Source: Burhinus oedicnemus (taxonomy: Eukaryota; Chordata; Aves; Charadriiformes; Burhinidae). Taken from it: a stretch of 64,000 nucleotides of DNA. Of this stretch, positions 50,466 to 64,000 are shown in pieces. The notes under the pieces were generated by a model, which saw only the letters and a list, made by a program, of their open reading frames with translations, was not told where the DNA came from and did no database searches. The position numbers and the translations under genes are program-made. Numbering within the stretch: the stretch's first letter is position 1; each line of letters begins with the position of its first letter. The stretch lies in the NCBI GenBank assembly GCA_008921705.1, contig VFFE01007187.1, forward strand, positions 192,677 through 256,676. Direction: 5' to 3'.

Positions 50466-53400
50466 GGAAAATTTTAAAAAGCTAACTGGTGGTGAGTGAG
50501 CTCTAAGAACAACTAGTAAAGCTCTACAAGTGCAAATACTTTACTTTTTTTTTTCTTCTTCTTTTAAAGTACAGAATACTGCTATTGAGTGCGTGTTATT
50601 TCAAAACAGTTTCAACTGGGAGGATTTCATATAACAGTTCTCTTGCAGGCAGAAGAGCTGTGAGGACCAGCTGCTCATATGAGGGTTTTTAGTTACTCTT
50701 CCAGAGGAGAGAGGGATGGACCAATTAATTTGTATTTCTGACATTTTTAGAAAAGGTGCTGATTGTAGGGGCTGAAACAGACATTGACGTTTTCTAACCT
50801 TTTGTTTTCTAACCTTTCGGTGCGTTATCAAGCAGTATGTGTAAGACCTAATGCTGGGTCTTTGGGGATAACGAGAGCCTCCGAAGTTTCTTTTTGTGTC
50901 AGCTGTTAGTGTTAAGAACCGAATAGAGGCCATTTACTGAGGTCATACTTTCCTTGAGATTGCAAGTGAAAGTGGAGAAAAACATACTATTTTGTTAAGA
51001 CTCAGATTTGCATAACTTGAAACAAATGTATTAAACGGACTTTTGTAGGCCTTATTACACATAACATCAAGTGTCTGCTTCCCCTTAATACCTCAAGAGG
51101 CAGGCCCCCAAATAGGGAAGACTACAGTGAAAGCCAAATTATGGGGCAAATCTTTTACAGCCATTTATCGCTCAATAACTGTTTTGCTTATTCATCTGTA
51201 ATACAGTAGATAACATACATCGTGAACGGGCTATTTTGTTTTCCCAAGCCACCCTGGGTGCTATTTTTTTTTTTTTTTTTATTCAGAGAAGAGAATATGG
51301 CAGACATTGCTCCAGAGCAGCTGGGCTGAAGGCTATCGCGTCATATTTTCAGTGCTGAGATTTTAGATGGCATGTAGCATCTCTTGTCAGTGTCATGCTT
51401 CCTTATTTCCTGAAAGTGAGTTTTTCAGAGCCAAAATTTATAAAGATGTTCACAGCACTGTCTTGCCTCCTCTTTTTTGCTAGGCTGTATATTGATGGAA
51501 CTATATGAATCTGCTGTTCTGGATCATCATTTAAAGCTCGCTGTGAGATTTAGAAAAGGATCGTGAGGCTAATGCCACTGAGAACCTGTTCCGCAGTAAC
51601 TAGTGGTGCATCAGTCAGTGAAGCAAGCTCTTCTTGGCCGCAGCCACCTTGTCAGTGCACGCGGCTCTTTCAAGATTAAGACGCATTTTTCTTTAAAATG
51701 AAATATTAGACATTCTTGAAAATCAGGCACACATTAAAGAATGGATCAAAGGAATTGTGGTTTTGGGACTATACAAAGACTGACTTTTGTTTATGTTAAT
51801 AGCATCAATTACTCACTGGTCTTGAAGGTCTGAACAACAACAACAAAAAACCTTAAGAAACAATGCGCTTTCAGCTTTTGATAGGTCATACATTCGCTCC
51901 TAAACTGGTTATTGGTCAGATTCCTATCCAGTAGTGGTATAGCTATTATATTATTTCTCATGTTATTGTGAACAAGTCTTAATAGGGTCAAGTATCTACC
52001 AGAATAACTCTTCAGAGAGATGAAATGTTCATATGTCTTCTTTCATGTGGCCACAGTTTGTATTCAGCAAACTCATCCTTAGGTTGCTGTGTCAGCTGGT
52101 CCCTGGACTGCTCGAAGGTCTAACCGCCTCGGTGGTATCTGGCGTACTGGAATATTATGTGTTTCTTGGGGCAATATCCTGGCCTTTAGTATGGCTGGGA
52201 TTGGAAACTGAAAGCATCTGATTAGAGAGCGATTGTGAGAACAAGACTTTGGTGAAACCTCTAAAATGGTATTTTGCTTCAAAACAAATTATGACTGGTG
52301 AACTCCTTATGGTTGAAACTTCTTGTGGCATTCAGACCAAAAGCTCAGGTGTAGTTCTGTGTCAGACTACGTGGCCACAGACTGACACTGCTAGGATGGT
52401 AAGCAGCACTGATTTGGCTGGCAGTGGCTTTTTTTGCTCAGAGTGGGATTACGCATCTTAATTCTACTCGCACTTGGCAAGATTCTGTTCCAGCCGCTTA
52501 TTCTGCTTGATAGCTAAGGTGTGGAGCATCAAATGCTTTGTTTCTTAGAAAGTGGTGGTGGCAGTGATGGCATGGCTCAGGTGAGGTGCTGGGAAAAGAG
52601 GATGAAATTTAACGTTTGTTTTAGATTGCATTAAAAACTCTGACATGTCAAAAACTTTAAATGATACACATTCATCACTGTTAATTTTCTCCCTTAGTCT
52701 TTCTTTTTGCTACTCCTGCCTTAGATGCACTGCTGAATACAGTAATGTAGGTGGGTTACCAATATACACAATTTTGAAGGGAAGCAGCATGGAGGAGAGA
52801 TTTAGGAATATTATGCCTGTTTTTTCTTGTGTGATAAACATTTTGGGTTTGGTTGGTTCGTTTTGGCTTGGAAGCCTTGGCAGGGGAATAATGAACTTCA
52901 TGTATCCATTGAACTGGAGTGATGTGTAGATTACAGAATAATCTCCAGTCAATGTATTTTCTGTGCTCAGAAGGTAACAGTTTGGGGAGAACAAGCATAA
53001 CTCAGTGCCTTAAGCTCCAGGAAGAAAACAGAAGTGGGACACTCCCCAACTTCTTGCATGGCAGCTCCTTGTGGCAGTGCTATTGCCTGTCGTCCTTCTC
53101 TTGCAGAAGATGGGGAGGCTTAGAACTGGAGTGCAAGACTGTGTGCCCCTGTGTTCCTTCCTTCTCTCTCCCTCCCACCCCTTGTTTACTTGAATAGCTT
53201 TGAACTTTCGCTTTTCTCAAAATGCAAGAGTCGCTAAAGACTGTAAACCTCTGTCAGGTAGGCTTTGTGCACTGAAGCATCGGCAGAGGTTTTAACAGCG
53301 CTGAAAGCAGTGACTTGAATCAACTGTGCAGACATATAGATGTCTGACAAAAACCAGAGGAGGCTGAGTTAAGGGAATGTTTGTGTCCTTTGAGAATGGA

Positions 53401-56400
53401 AAACAAAAATGTGTATTTTCTTTTTTTGTTGTTGCTTTGTGAACAGGCAGGTTAAGTTTCTTCTTGCCTGAGTTGAGTGCCTGAAGGCCATTCAAATTGA
53501 GGAAGTGGAATTATTTGTGGCTTTGAGTCACCGTCTTGTTGGATGTTTTCTTTGCTAGTTATCCTCTTAGAATATGGAGACACCTGTGATTGGGTTTGTG
53601 TTAGTTTCCACACCTTAACTGTAAAGCTGTGGCTTACGGGAATGATCCTGAGGACATCAGGGATAATGCATTTCTTTGGTAAAACTGAGTTCCTGGTACC
53701 AGTTTTGGGGGCTTCAGCTTTGTTTTGTCATCACGTCCTTAGAGTGAAGTATCTTGGAGTTGAGTTGTCATTGGAACGTGGCGCGCTCATTCTGATGGAA
53801 AACAAAGAGCTGACACCCTGTGGATGCTGAGAATGGGATGAGGAGAAGGGCTGTTCAGCTGTACTGTGTTTCTGTGTTTTGGTACAAAGACAGGAGACCT
53901 GGAATGTATCTGTTCTGTCTTGTATGAGAAGTGGGATGAGGTTATAGGTTTTGTCCTCTCTGACCTTTGGTCTTTGATGTTATGAACAGATGCTCACGAT
54001 TAGCAAATGTTGTGAGGCAAGTGAGAATAGTCATCTTTGAGATGTCCATCTTCAGCCGTTGAATCTAAGCACTGTCCTGCTTGAGCCTCTCATCCGAACT
54101 CGTGTCGGACAGAACCATGCGTCCCATCACCGTTCTGAAGGCCTGCCGAAAGTTAAGGTGCTTGTGTTAAATGGATAACAAGGCTGAATCGTGAATGGAA
54201 GAGACTTAATTGCTGCTGTCTTAAAAACAAAACAAACAAACAAAAAACCAACCAAAATTCTGAGCTTTCACAGTGCTTATTTCCTGTTTAAAATTTATGT
54301 ATTTATTTCAATAATGGCAAGTCGCTGACAGCTCTTTTTTGGTTGTAACAGCATCAGGTGCGTGTCTGTTGTTATGTAGTGAGAGCAGTCAGTGATTTCT
54401 GTACTTGTTGCTTTGCTGCTTGGTGGAGCAGAAACCTGGTCTAATCTAAGCTTCAGTTTTTCTTTTGTTTTCTGGTTATCACTGTATTAAGACTTGGCTG
54501 TCCAGCTGGTAGGAACAAGACTCTTCTGTACTACAGCCTTGGTATATGCATGGAGTAGCAAAATATTTTACAAGTTTTGGTTGTGCATTTTCCAAAATCT
54601 CAGTTCTTCCAAGTATATGTACAGGTTTTGAAACCTGGACTGGAGGTTTCAATTTGTTCTGTGAGCTGGCAGGGCTGGTCAATCCTCTCTGTTATGGGAG
54701 GGAGTTGGTAGGTGAAAAATAGACGAAAAATGCAGGTTTAGTCCCGTGGACAGCAGGCTCCTCTTCTATAGCTTCTGTGGTGTGCTGTGCCTGATCTGAG
54801 CTTCGTCAGTGCTTGTTCTTCAGCAGTTTCTGACAGAAGAATGAAGACTGCTTATGCCCAGAGTTGCCCGGCTTCTTTTGGGGCTGGGGTCCCCTACTCT
54901 GTCGCTGCAGGTTGAGTTTTTCATGCTGTGAAATGACGGTGTTTTTCATGGGAGTGCAACAGGTGACTCCAGGTCTGGGTCCTCTACAGAAGGCCAAGAT
55001 GATAAAGGAAGCGTAATTCACATTTAAAATAAGGGATCGTTGAGGTAAAGCCTTGCACAGTTATTGTACCTGGACAGCCCTTGTAGAGTGTGTCGTGCAC
55101 ACGCGGCTTTCTTGCAGCAGAGGTATTGTCCTGACCTTGATCTCAGATTAGATTAATCTAGCTGTTCCCCGTTTCCATCCCTCCTTCTTTTCCTCCCCTC
55201 CGTTTTCTTAAGTTTCAGTCGTGCTTTAGTCCCTCGTGTACTGTGGTGTGGTGTAGTACGGGGAGCAAGTTGAAGACAGCCTATCAAAGTGTTTTGCATA
55301 GATTGTTCATCCTCTTGCACTGGGCATCATCTTCACACTGTGAGCTCCAGCCCAGCCACATCATCACTGCTTTAGTTCACAAGAAGTTGCCTGTTCTCAC
55401 TGGCTTCCGAATGCAGTATCGTAAACAGGGATCCTTACTTTTTATTAATTCTTCAATATTGCAATATCGAAGATGTCTCTTGGAATGGTGGGGAAAGGAC
55501 TTGGTAACTCCTTCCATGCTAGCTACCGGCTGTTGTGCCATGACTGCTTGCAGCTGTAGTGCTCTGCTTTGAGAATCCTGCACTTTTGCCATCCTGTTAC
55601 GGTACATGCAATGTTCTAAGAGAATTTAAGAGTGGGGGTTTCAGAGCTCATGGTGAGAAGGGGCACTTGGCTGCTTAAACCTTCTGTGAGAACATCCTTC
55701 TCTCTCCTTCTGTTGGACCGTTTCATGTCTTCTTTCACATCTTCTGGAAAAAGAAACACCTTCTGAAAATAGTTAATATAAACCCAAAATTATCATGGAA
55801 TTTTAAGGGCTAGTAAATCATATTTACCTAGTTAAAAACTTTGGACTGTCAAGCTTTAGACTATTACAATACATCATAATGTACTAATGGAGAGTTAAGG
55901 ACACCTGTGCAAACTGTTTCTAAATGAGTCTAAGGCAATAATAAATAAATATTTCTAGACGTTACTACAGGGGAAAGGGCTGTTCAAAAGATAAGGTACC
56001 AAATTCAGCAATGATTTACTGGTTTTGGAGGAAGCTCCAATGCCTGTGGTATTTGCCCAGAGTTGGAGCAACCAGAATCCTTCTACCAGAGCTTTGTCGG
56101 CACGCGAGACTGAGACGGTCCCTTGAGGAGAAGGTGGGAGGCACAGTGTAAGAAAATGAGGTAAAAGGTATCTAAGTATGGAGGAGAAGGTACAATGGAA
56201 AGAGCAAAAAACGCTAATGTGACCTATTTAGAGGAATAAGAATAAAGTAGGTTAAGAAAGTAAATAGAAGTAGAAAGCTTACAGCACTGGGTCTCATACT
56301 CAGGCCAACCAGTGTGATTTCTGCTCACCTCCAAATAAAGGTGGGGAATCAAGTGGGGAAAAAATAGTTTATAGGAGTTCAGGTAACTTTTCCGCATAGT

Positions 56401-58639
56401 CCATAAGTTTGGTTAAACCTCCGCACAGGCCTTTAAGGTCTGTACTGCTCAAAACCTTGCCCTCACTGGCAGGGTGCTGACCGCTTCCTTTTCCATGGAT
56501 TCCTACTGCTTGGTTGGGAGGTGGAACTAGGGGAAAAAAATCCCGGAGAGGAGTGGCGCTCAAAAATTGTTAAACATGGAGCCATTTGGAGAACTTTTTT
56601 TCACTTATATATATTTATGTTGAGACTGGATGTATGTGACTGTAATGGTTTAGATGTAATTACAGCCCGCTTCGCAGTGTTACCAGCACTTGTGGCCAGC
56701 CGTGCCCCACGGATAGAGTTGGCACTTGCTCTCCCTGAGCACTCCCGCTGGTGGATGTGATTATGGGGCAGGGTAACTTCGTTTTAATTGCTTTGCCTGG
56801 TGAAGGGCTTCTGAAATGACTCCAGGTGAAGCACGTAGAGGTCATGATTTGGTGTGGCATGACTTGGTGAGAAAGAAACACAGGCAGCTTTGCTGCAAGC
56901 AGATCTTATAGGAAAGTCTTGAGTAGTTGTATAAAACCATTGATTAGCATACATAGTAATTTTCTTCCAGTTTATACCGTCTTGTGGTGGAGCGTGTATT
57001 TAAGAATGCTCCCTTTTTTTTTTTTATTACAGTCTTCTAGTCCTTGTTTTGGAATTTCAAAGTGAGGCCCTTCTGGACCAAAATAACTTTCATAAACATA
57101 GTTTTCCAAAGTGTGAATGCTTTCAAGAGGCCAGCATCTTACTGGTTAAGGAAAGGTAAGATCTGGAGGCAGTAATCTGCTGTATGTTCTACCCAGTGAT
57201 GTATGTGGTACATGTATTTGCATCGATACACTTAGTATGTTAAAAGTGCTCAATTTAGGAAGTGTTACATATTAACTCATATGTACTCTCTCTTCTTTTG
57301 GGCATCTGCACTTCAGTATTCAAATGTGGTCAGACCAGAGCTTGTGGTGCCTACACATGAGAACAGCATGAATGCAAGTTGAATGCTTGGCCTTATTTCT
57401 CATGTTTCCTGGCTTGAAGGGAGAGCCCTTCACATTAAAGGAGATTGGCAAAGGAAAAAGAGATTGTTTTTAAACAAAGACATGTTTTGAAATTGTTACA
57501 ACAGCAACAGAAGATTCATGTAAAAAAAAAATAAATAAAATTCTGCATTTTTGACTGCTTGACACTTGAACCAGAGGTGACCAGGGGAGTGTGAGCTTGT
57601 GGATACCGGGTAGAGACTGCCAAAAATTGCACTTTACTGCACTTATCCCATTGGTGGAGCTATGCTTATGTTGAGATTGAGTAGCAGTGCTTAGGAAAAT
57701 AGGGTTCTGGTGGCTTAGGGTGTCCTCTTCACAGTGACGAATTGCTTTCATTCATTTTTTTTAATTTCCTTTTCATGCTGCTTTAAAAGACTTTTGTTGT
57801 TGCACTTGGCTTTAAGATGAAAAGCCAGTTTACAAAGGTTGATTAGGTGCCTGTTATGTTCCAGACACAAGTACACCCTTAAATATGTAGCTTAATATAT
57901 GCAGACTCTCTAGGCTTCCCAGACTCATGTTACTCTGTGCATTAATGTAAGGATTTTAGTTGTCTTCTAAAGCTGCTGGCCAGCTTAAGCTTTCTGTTGG
58001 TTTTCTTGAGCTTAAGCTGTTTTATTATTTTGCATCGTTTTCAGTAGTAAAGCAAGCTGAAGAATCGGTGAGGAGGTGACTGGCTTGACAAAGAACTAAG
58101 GGGCATATTTTAGAGTCTGCAGTCATGGTTTGAGGACAACTGTTTAATTAGCTGTACAGACATGCATGTTGCAAGTACGTGCCTCCTACTGTGAATTTAT
58201 TGCATGTGCTTGGTAAGCAACTTTCAAATGCTTCTGATTGTAGTGTTTGAAAAATTGCTTTTAATTCAGGAAAGACCCTAGTTTGTGCCAAGATCTGTTT
58301 TCCTACTTTGAGGCTTTTGATGCTTGCTTGTTTTTTAAAAAAAAAAAATACAATGAAAAGGTGTATTAAGTGTGGGTGGGAAAAATCCTTCTCCTCTATT
58401 TCTCTTCTTTATCCATTTCATCCCCACCCCGCCAAGCAGAAGAGACTCTAACCAAACTTTCCATCGAGTTCACCTTTGGAACTGAAAGTTTCTAGTCTTC
58501 AACAGTCCACTTTGACAAATTAAGAAAAGTGGATTTGGAGGACTGACTTGGAATTGTAGAAGGTATTCTGTTTGGTTTTGTACACTGATGGCTCAGTTCT
58601 GAAACTCTGTAGTTCATGGAGAAGAACCACACTTTAAAG

Positions 58640-58755
58640 GCTGTGGGTTTTGTTTTTTGGTGGTGTGGGTTTGGTTTTTTTTTTTTGGGGGGGGGATGTG
58701 TTTTGTGGTTTTTTTTGTTGTTGTTGGGTAGGGGTTTTTTTTTTAGTTTTTGTTA
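58640..58755 (+). repeat. T/G-rich low-complexity tract
   Basis: Long runs of T alternating with G runs (nine G near 58687-58695) over about 115 nt. This gives a meaningless Phe/Gly-rich open frame. Possible quadruplex-forming strand. Confidence 0.8.
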
Positions 58756-61700
58756 TTTTTTCCCCTGCAGAGACTGCCCTTGAAGGTTTTATAGGCGTGA
58801 CTTGTTTGGGCCTGGCTGAATGGTGGCACTTGCAATTGAGCCTTCATAGGTTTTACCTTAATAACAACACCAACAATAATAATATCTGTATCTCACAGAT
58901 AAAATATGAGTATTGTATATATGGCCTGCCAGTTGTGCACACTAATGCTGTCTGTTCTGTGCTGCACTGAAGTTCTACCTGTCCTTGCTGGCTTCGGAGG
59001 TAAGGATAGAGGTTTGGGTCTGCAGGGTAGCGGTTGCTGCCCTTTCCTTAGGCAGTTGGGGTTTCTCCCGAGGCAGTCTCTAAAGGCTGTGTGTGCTGTC
59101 CCAGGAAAATGCATTGGTTCCCATTGCAGCCTTGTATTTTACAAGGGTCCAGCTTATTTTCTCATACCTGTTTTGTATTTATTTAGCAGTCCTTTACAGC
59201 AGACTGTGTCTTGCGTGCTGTGAGGGTAAAGGGGAGATGAACGCTTTATGGTCTGGATGCCAAGCTGGCAGATGTCCTGAAATGATGCATAGCAAGGCTG
59301 GGAGTGAGAAATGAACCCATGAAACACAGCCAGGAGATGCTACCGCGTTCAGTATTTAATAAGAGCCAAGGGCTGGAGACCTCTTTTCGCTCAGAGGCAA
59401 GGTATCCCCAATCTGCTAGCTGGCAGTGTTTCGCCTGTTTAAAAGATATTATCTCTTGCATCCCAAAACTATCTGAGGAAAAGATGTTGCGGAGTAGTTG
59501 ATGCAAAAGAACTCCCAAGGTGTGATCTTCCTTGAGTTTTTCGCTATTTTCCTTGAGAAAGCCAAGCTGCCAGAGTTCCTCCTCCCCACCACAATCACGA
59601 TAATCTTTGTAGGCTTTGATACTGGGAATTTACAGAGATTTTTCAGTAGTGAAATAACAGGGCTGTAGTTGCAGATTGGGATAAATTTCTTGACCATGCA
59701 CGTTTTGTTTATGTTCAGTTGCCACCAGGAGCTGAATCTTCTCAAATAGCAAAAGTCAAAGTAAGTGTTCTGGTCTGCTTTTGTCTACCGTTCTTGTTAT
59801 CTCCAGGCAACTATGGGAAGATGAAGAAGATCTGAAATCTCTTGGGACAGTTTTAGTATTAAACATGGATCTCTGATGTGGAATAGTCAGCCAAAATGTA
59901 TGCACACGTGTGTGTATGGGTGATGTATACAGTATGATTAAATAAAAGTTACACCAAGATGAAGCCAACAAGCTCATCTCTGTTTCTGAAGACTGCGTAA
60001 GCGTTTGTTTCGGGGGCTTGGATAGGAACGGTCCTGGAGCTGGGAGACATCCCAGCTGTTGGAGGTAGTATGGGAAGAAACTACCGTCCTTGTCAGTAAA
60101 AAAGACTTGAAGTATCCTGAAAGAGTTAAGCTCTAATTAGCTCACTCATAAGGTATTTAATATCCTTATTAAACTCAACTGCTGGTTTGCTTTTTTTTCC
60201 CCCTTCTTATGGTGAATAAAATTTCTTGAAGAGCTGAGCCTCTGCCTCTCAGATCAGAGGCTCACATGTTGAAGCTGGCAGCGCTAGAGGCTAGTTCCTA
60301 TCTGTGTGACAGCATTTTTAATTTAACAGGACCGGCTTTGATGTTCTCGAATATTTATAGGCAGCTTCAGATCACTCCAGTATGTACTCTTTTTAACTGG
60401 AGCAGAAGTTCCTCCTCGCACAACAGAATTTCTTTCCCTCTGTTTACTCTTGGGTCCCTTTTGGATTTGCAGTCGTCAGAGTGGTTTTATGTTACAAAAA
60501 ATACTGCTTAAATACTTACTTGTGGGAGGACCCGCTCGATTTCCTTTCTAGTTTCTGTAGCTTGGGGGTAGGCCGGTTACTGCATCTTAGCTCCTTGTTT
60601 GAGCCTCGCTGCAGACACCCACGTTGTAGGAGAGACAGACAGAGGCAGTGCAATAGAATTTGAGTAAAATGCAGTTATTGTGAAGCCTTCTCCTGCTGGC
60701 CCTGGGAGCTCAGGTGTGCCCATACGGGATCATCCCGGAGCTCCGCTTAGGTGGGAGCTGTCATGGCCCCCCTCAGGAAGACACAGAAGTGTCTCAGATG
60801 CCCTAGAGAAAGAGCAGGTTGTAGTCACGGCGTGTGGGTTAAAGAGGAACTGGAAACTTGAGGTTAGGCTCTCAGTGGGAGCGGATGAGAAATGATGGAA
60901 AAAAAGTTTCAGTTGGAGTTTGCCAGTTTATTAAAACGAATTGTTCCACTCGGATGGTTTGACTTGCATGAAACTGACCAAACTCAGACAGGAATCCTAA
61001 AAAAGGTACCTGATGGGTCAGGTATCGGCTAAGTTTTTAACCGCGTCTCAGCTTTCTTTGCCTCCGCAGCTTGCCAGACACGCTGACTCTGACGCCGAGG
61101 GCGCCTGCACCCAGGAGGTGGCCTGTCTCGCAGTGTCCTTCCGAAAACAGAGACGCGGCAGGTTTTGCCGCTTTACATTGACTAGTTTTGGTGTCTTAGA
61201 AAGGCCTGGTTGTGGTTTGAATCTTTGCCTTGATTGTGCCACAGGAGGAAGTGTTCTCTCATGTGGAAGTGTTTCCTCAGACTAGCTTTTGCGGTAGACT
61301 TCTCTTTTCCTCCTCTCTCTGCCGTGTTTCTCTTCTGCTTTATCCTCTCAGCTCTGTTGCGAATCTTGCATGGACTACCTTTTCGCTGAGGTTCCGTCCC
61401 AGAGAAACCTTGTCATGGCCAACTGGAATAGCAAACCTATGAGTTTTTTTTCCCCAGAACTTCTCTGTGTGGATGCCGATAGTTCAGGCAGATATCTGCA
61501 TTCTGCTCTGCTGTGGCTGGTTTTTGTGAGAAGTTCTGTATGCTTCATGTTCCGTGATGATCTCCTAACTAGAATTCTCTTCTGCTAGGCTTATTTGGAA
61601 CTCCGTTATCGAAGTAGCAGATTTTTCGTATGTTAATTTGAATGGTTTCACTTTGGGGGAAAAAAAAAAAAATTAAAAAATTCTGTCTTTCAGTGATGAT

Positions 61701-64000
61701 AATTTGTTTTAATGCATGGTCTACAGTGGAAAAGGTCTGTGGGTTTAGACATTCCTGCTATAGATGCACTTCTTTGTTGGTACAGCCTTTTCTAGTTCAG
61801 CAAGGGAAATCAATTATGTCACTGCCAACATAGCTAAATAGTGCCGGGAAGCAACCAGAGGAGGAAAGTGCTTGATTGTCTATTTGATATAAAGAGTTTG
61901 CTCAAAGAACAAGGCTTCTCTTGCTATGGAAATTCAGCAGGGAAATAGAGACATCTAACCTTTCTAAAATATGTCTGTAAACAGAACTTTACTAACGTAC
62001 AAAAGCAGGGAAAGATCTTGATACTGCTTCTTCCAGAAGGAAAAAAAAAAAATAAATTGGCCTGTGGTGTCTAAACATCACTTTTTCACAGTTAATGTTA
62101 ACGGCAGACTGATTCAGAAAGTGAAGCAGCTGTGTGGTATCTTCAGGAATTGGTCTTCGCACGTATTCTGCTGGTGTGAAGTCGTGGCTGCTGGAGTGCG
62201 GTTTCAATGCTTGCATCTAGGGATAGGTGGATGCAATTGTGACCTCATTTTTCTTTAGTTCCCTCCTCCAAATTGTTGTTAAAAAAGGTAGTTTTCCTTC
62301 TCCCTACATACCCTGCAATATCCTTGTGAGAGAGGAAAATGTATGAAATATGGAAATACTCAGTGCTCCTGTCTCCGGGAAGGATTTATCCAACAATCAC
62401 AGAGTAGTTTTTGTTTGGTTTTGGTAGAGCCGCAGTAGAAAGCTGGTCCTAATGATCTAAGGTGATGCATTGCTGAATTTCCCACTGTCCTGCCTTCAAC
62501 ATGTGGTACTGTTGCTAGTCCGAAAGAGTTACAGAAACTGAAAGAAACAACATACAAGCTGTGTGTGGTACACATGTGAGATTTTTAACCAGCTTTGCAA
62601 CCTTTTCCTGGGCGGGGTGGGGGTGGGAAATTCCCATGAGTGTTTTGGGTTTTTTGGGGGGCTTTACCATTCATGTAGAATTCACTTCTTTGAGTTTAGG
62701 TTCAGTAACTTCTGGAAACATTTTGGGATGTTTGCACAACCTACATAACAAGTGGTTTTGTTGATATAGTTTCTAAGATTGAAGAACCAGCTTTAAACTT
62801 GTGCCTTAGGTGGGAGCAGTAAGTGGTACCATGGTTGCCGCTCAAACAGGAACGTCATCACAATCTGAAGTTTAACTTTCAAATATCTTAGTCAACACAA
62901 AGTGTGCAGTAATGTGAAAACTCGTCTGCCGCTTCAGGGCTGTGAGTAGAGCTTCTTTTGAAATAAGGTCCTTGAGAAGTTTTGAAGTGTGCCCCGTCCC
63001 GTTCCAGATTAGCCAGTACTGAAATTTGAGGTAAAAGCATAGCAGACAGAAAGGAGAGGGGCATTTTCCTCCTCACCGCTGCTGAACATCGAAGTTAATA
63101 ACAATCAGTGTCCAATACTAAGATGAAACTGCAAGTCAAATTAAAAAACAAAACAAAACCAAGGAAATTTACTGATTGTTTTGGCTTTGTAAAGCAAGGT
63201 TTTTAATTTCTGTAATTTCTTGACTATTGCTGGTTTAAGATCAGTTTTACAGGCCTGGTGGCTGCTGTTGATGTGTCCCTGCGCTTAACGGCTGCTTCTA
63301 CTTTGCAGGCTTTCCCGTGGATCAACAGTTGCGTTAGGACCCCCTAAATGAAAGAGCGTGAGCTACTGCGCGCTAAGTTGCCATCCGTGAAGTGGGAATT
63401 TAGCATGTTGGCATGTTCACTCTTCCCGTTCCCCAGCTGCGAAGTTAAATGTCACCTTGAAGCCACCGCATTGGTTTTTTTCCTAGTATTTACTTGGTTA
63501 CTTGTGCTGACATCTCTGGCAAGGGCTTTGGGAGCGTAAAGTGTGGTTTTGTGGCAGTAACTCTGGTTGCACTGACGCCTCTTTTGCAAGTGAGCGAGCC
63601 CCTTCTCCTGGAGGTCGCTTCCTCTGCGTGTGGTCGTGTGTCCCAGCAGCATCATGATCAACGCTCTGTAACAGAGACCGATGTCTCCTCATCCTTGTTC
63701 AGGTGCATGTGCTGGTCCCCCCCATTGCTGCTGAGCAATCTTGCCTGAAGTCGTCCAAGCCAAAGGGAAAGCCTTGCTAAAAGGGCCCAAATGCTCTTTA
63801 GGGCTTCTGGCAGGTGACATCCCACCATGCAAAGGAGGGGAGAGGAATGGGTTTGTGTGTACAGAAAATCTGTTTTTCCTTGCTCCTTTCCTGCCCTTTT
63901 TGGAAGTGGTTTGAAATAGTATCAAGTGTTCAAGTGTTGGATGGGCTTAAATGAGCTCATGCCCTACCAGGGTGTCCTGCAGAGCGGTGTTGTGATTGTG

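Larger units (their letters stand above)
49520..64000 (+). other. ZNRF3: ZNRF3 intron 1 (partial)
   Basis: No second exon (expected to begin MHPLGL) was found. In human this intron is also very long. It contains a microsatellite at 50411-50465, a T/G-rich tract at 58640-58755 and a lone perfect TCF/LEF word (GATCAAAGG, 51744-51752), which is expected by chance at this length. Open frames of 60-110 codons show no homology I recognise. Confidence 0.75.

Noticed and set aside
51744..51752. Perfect TCF/LEF word in ZNRF3 intron 1, tempting as a Wnt feedback site
   Set aside because: A single 9-base match in 14 kb is expected by chance; no cluster was seen.
58650..58970. 106-codon frame rich in Phe, Gly and Val
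   Set aside because: It is the translation of a T/G low-complexity tract.
1..64000. CRISPR arrays, operons, insertion sequences or toxin-antitoxin modules
   Set aside because: The window is vertebrate nuclear DNA with spliced genes; no such structures were seen.

Overview
The window looks like nuclear DNA from a bird. The evidence is LINE fragments of the CR1 family as the main recognisable repeats (two recent-looking copies near 30.3 and 40.6 kb, and a third near 10.1 kb with a TCCTA-type tail), very GC-rich CpG islands at gene starts, and the gene order SLC2A11-like / CCDC117 / XBP1 / ZNRF3. The last three correspond to a block of human chromosome 22q12. The exact species cannot be named from the sequence. 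All genes are split by GT-AG introns, so most open frames of 60-120 codons are chance.

Layout. (1) 0.7-13.2 kb, minus strand: eleven coding exons of a class II facilitative hexose transporter, SLC2A11 (GLUT11; probably the avian 'B' type). All joins are in frame. The final exon lies beyond position 1. Two first exons are possible. (2) 13.1-14.3 kb: a CpG island shared by the divergent SLC2A11 and CCDC117 starts. It holds two ACTACA-type (ZNF143/THAP11-like) motifs and a 20-N assembly gap. (3) 13.95-18.1 kb, plus strand: complete CCDC117 in five coding exons (343 aa), with a foldback MITE-like repeat in intron 3. (4) 18.1-26.3 kb: CCDC117 3' sequence with several AATAAA signals, then unassigned DNA. 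(5) 26.3-29.9 kb, minus strand: complete XBP1, tail-to-tail with CCDC117. It contains the 26-nt IRE1 intron, so both reading modes can be read: XBP1u of 259 aa and XBP1s of 374 aa. A perfect ERSE (CCAAT-N9-CCACG) lies about 95 nt upstream of the start codon. (6) 30.3-48.4 kb: intergenic, with two CR1 copies and a perfect 36-bp-arm inverted repeat with a 2-nt spacer. (7) 48.4-50.1 kb: CpG island with ZNRF3 coding exon 1 on the plus strand. (8) 49.5-64 kb: ZNRF3 intron 1, no further exon seen.

The genes do not form a pathway. XBP1 carries a self-contained circuit: an ERSE for ATF6-type induction, an IRE1-cleaved mRNA, and an unspliced product with a hydrophobic segment and a C-terminal translational-arrest region. 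I found no clearly new biological system. The best leads are the near-perfect palindrome at 32.3 kb, the bird-type changes in the XBP1 3' splice hairpin and arrest peptide, and the shared SLC2A11/CCDC117 promoter.
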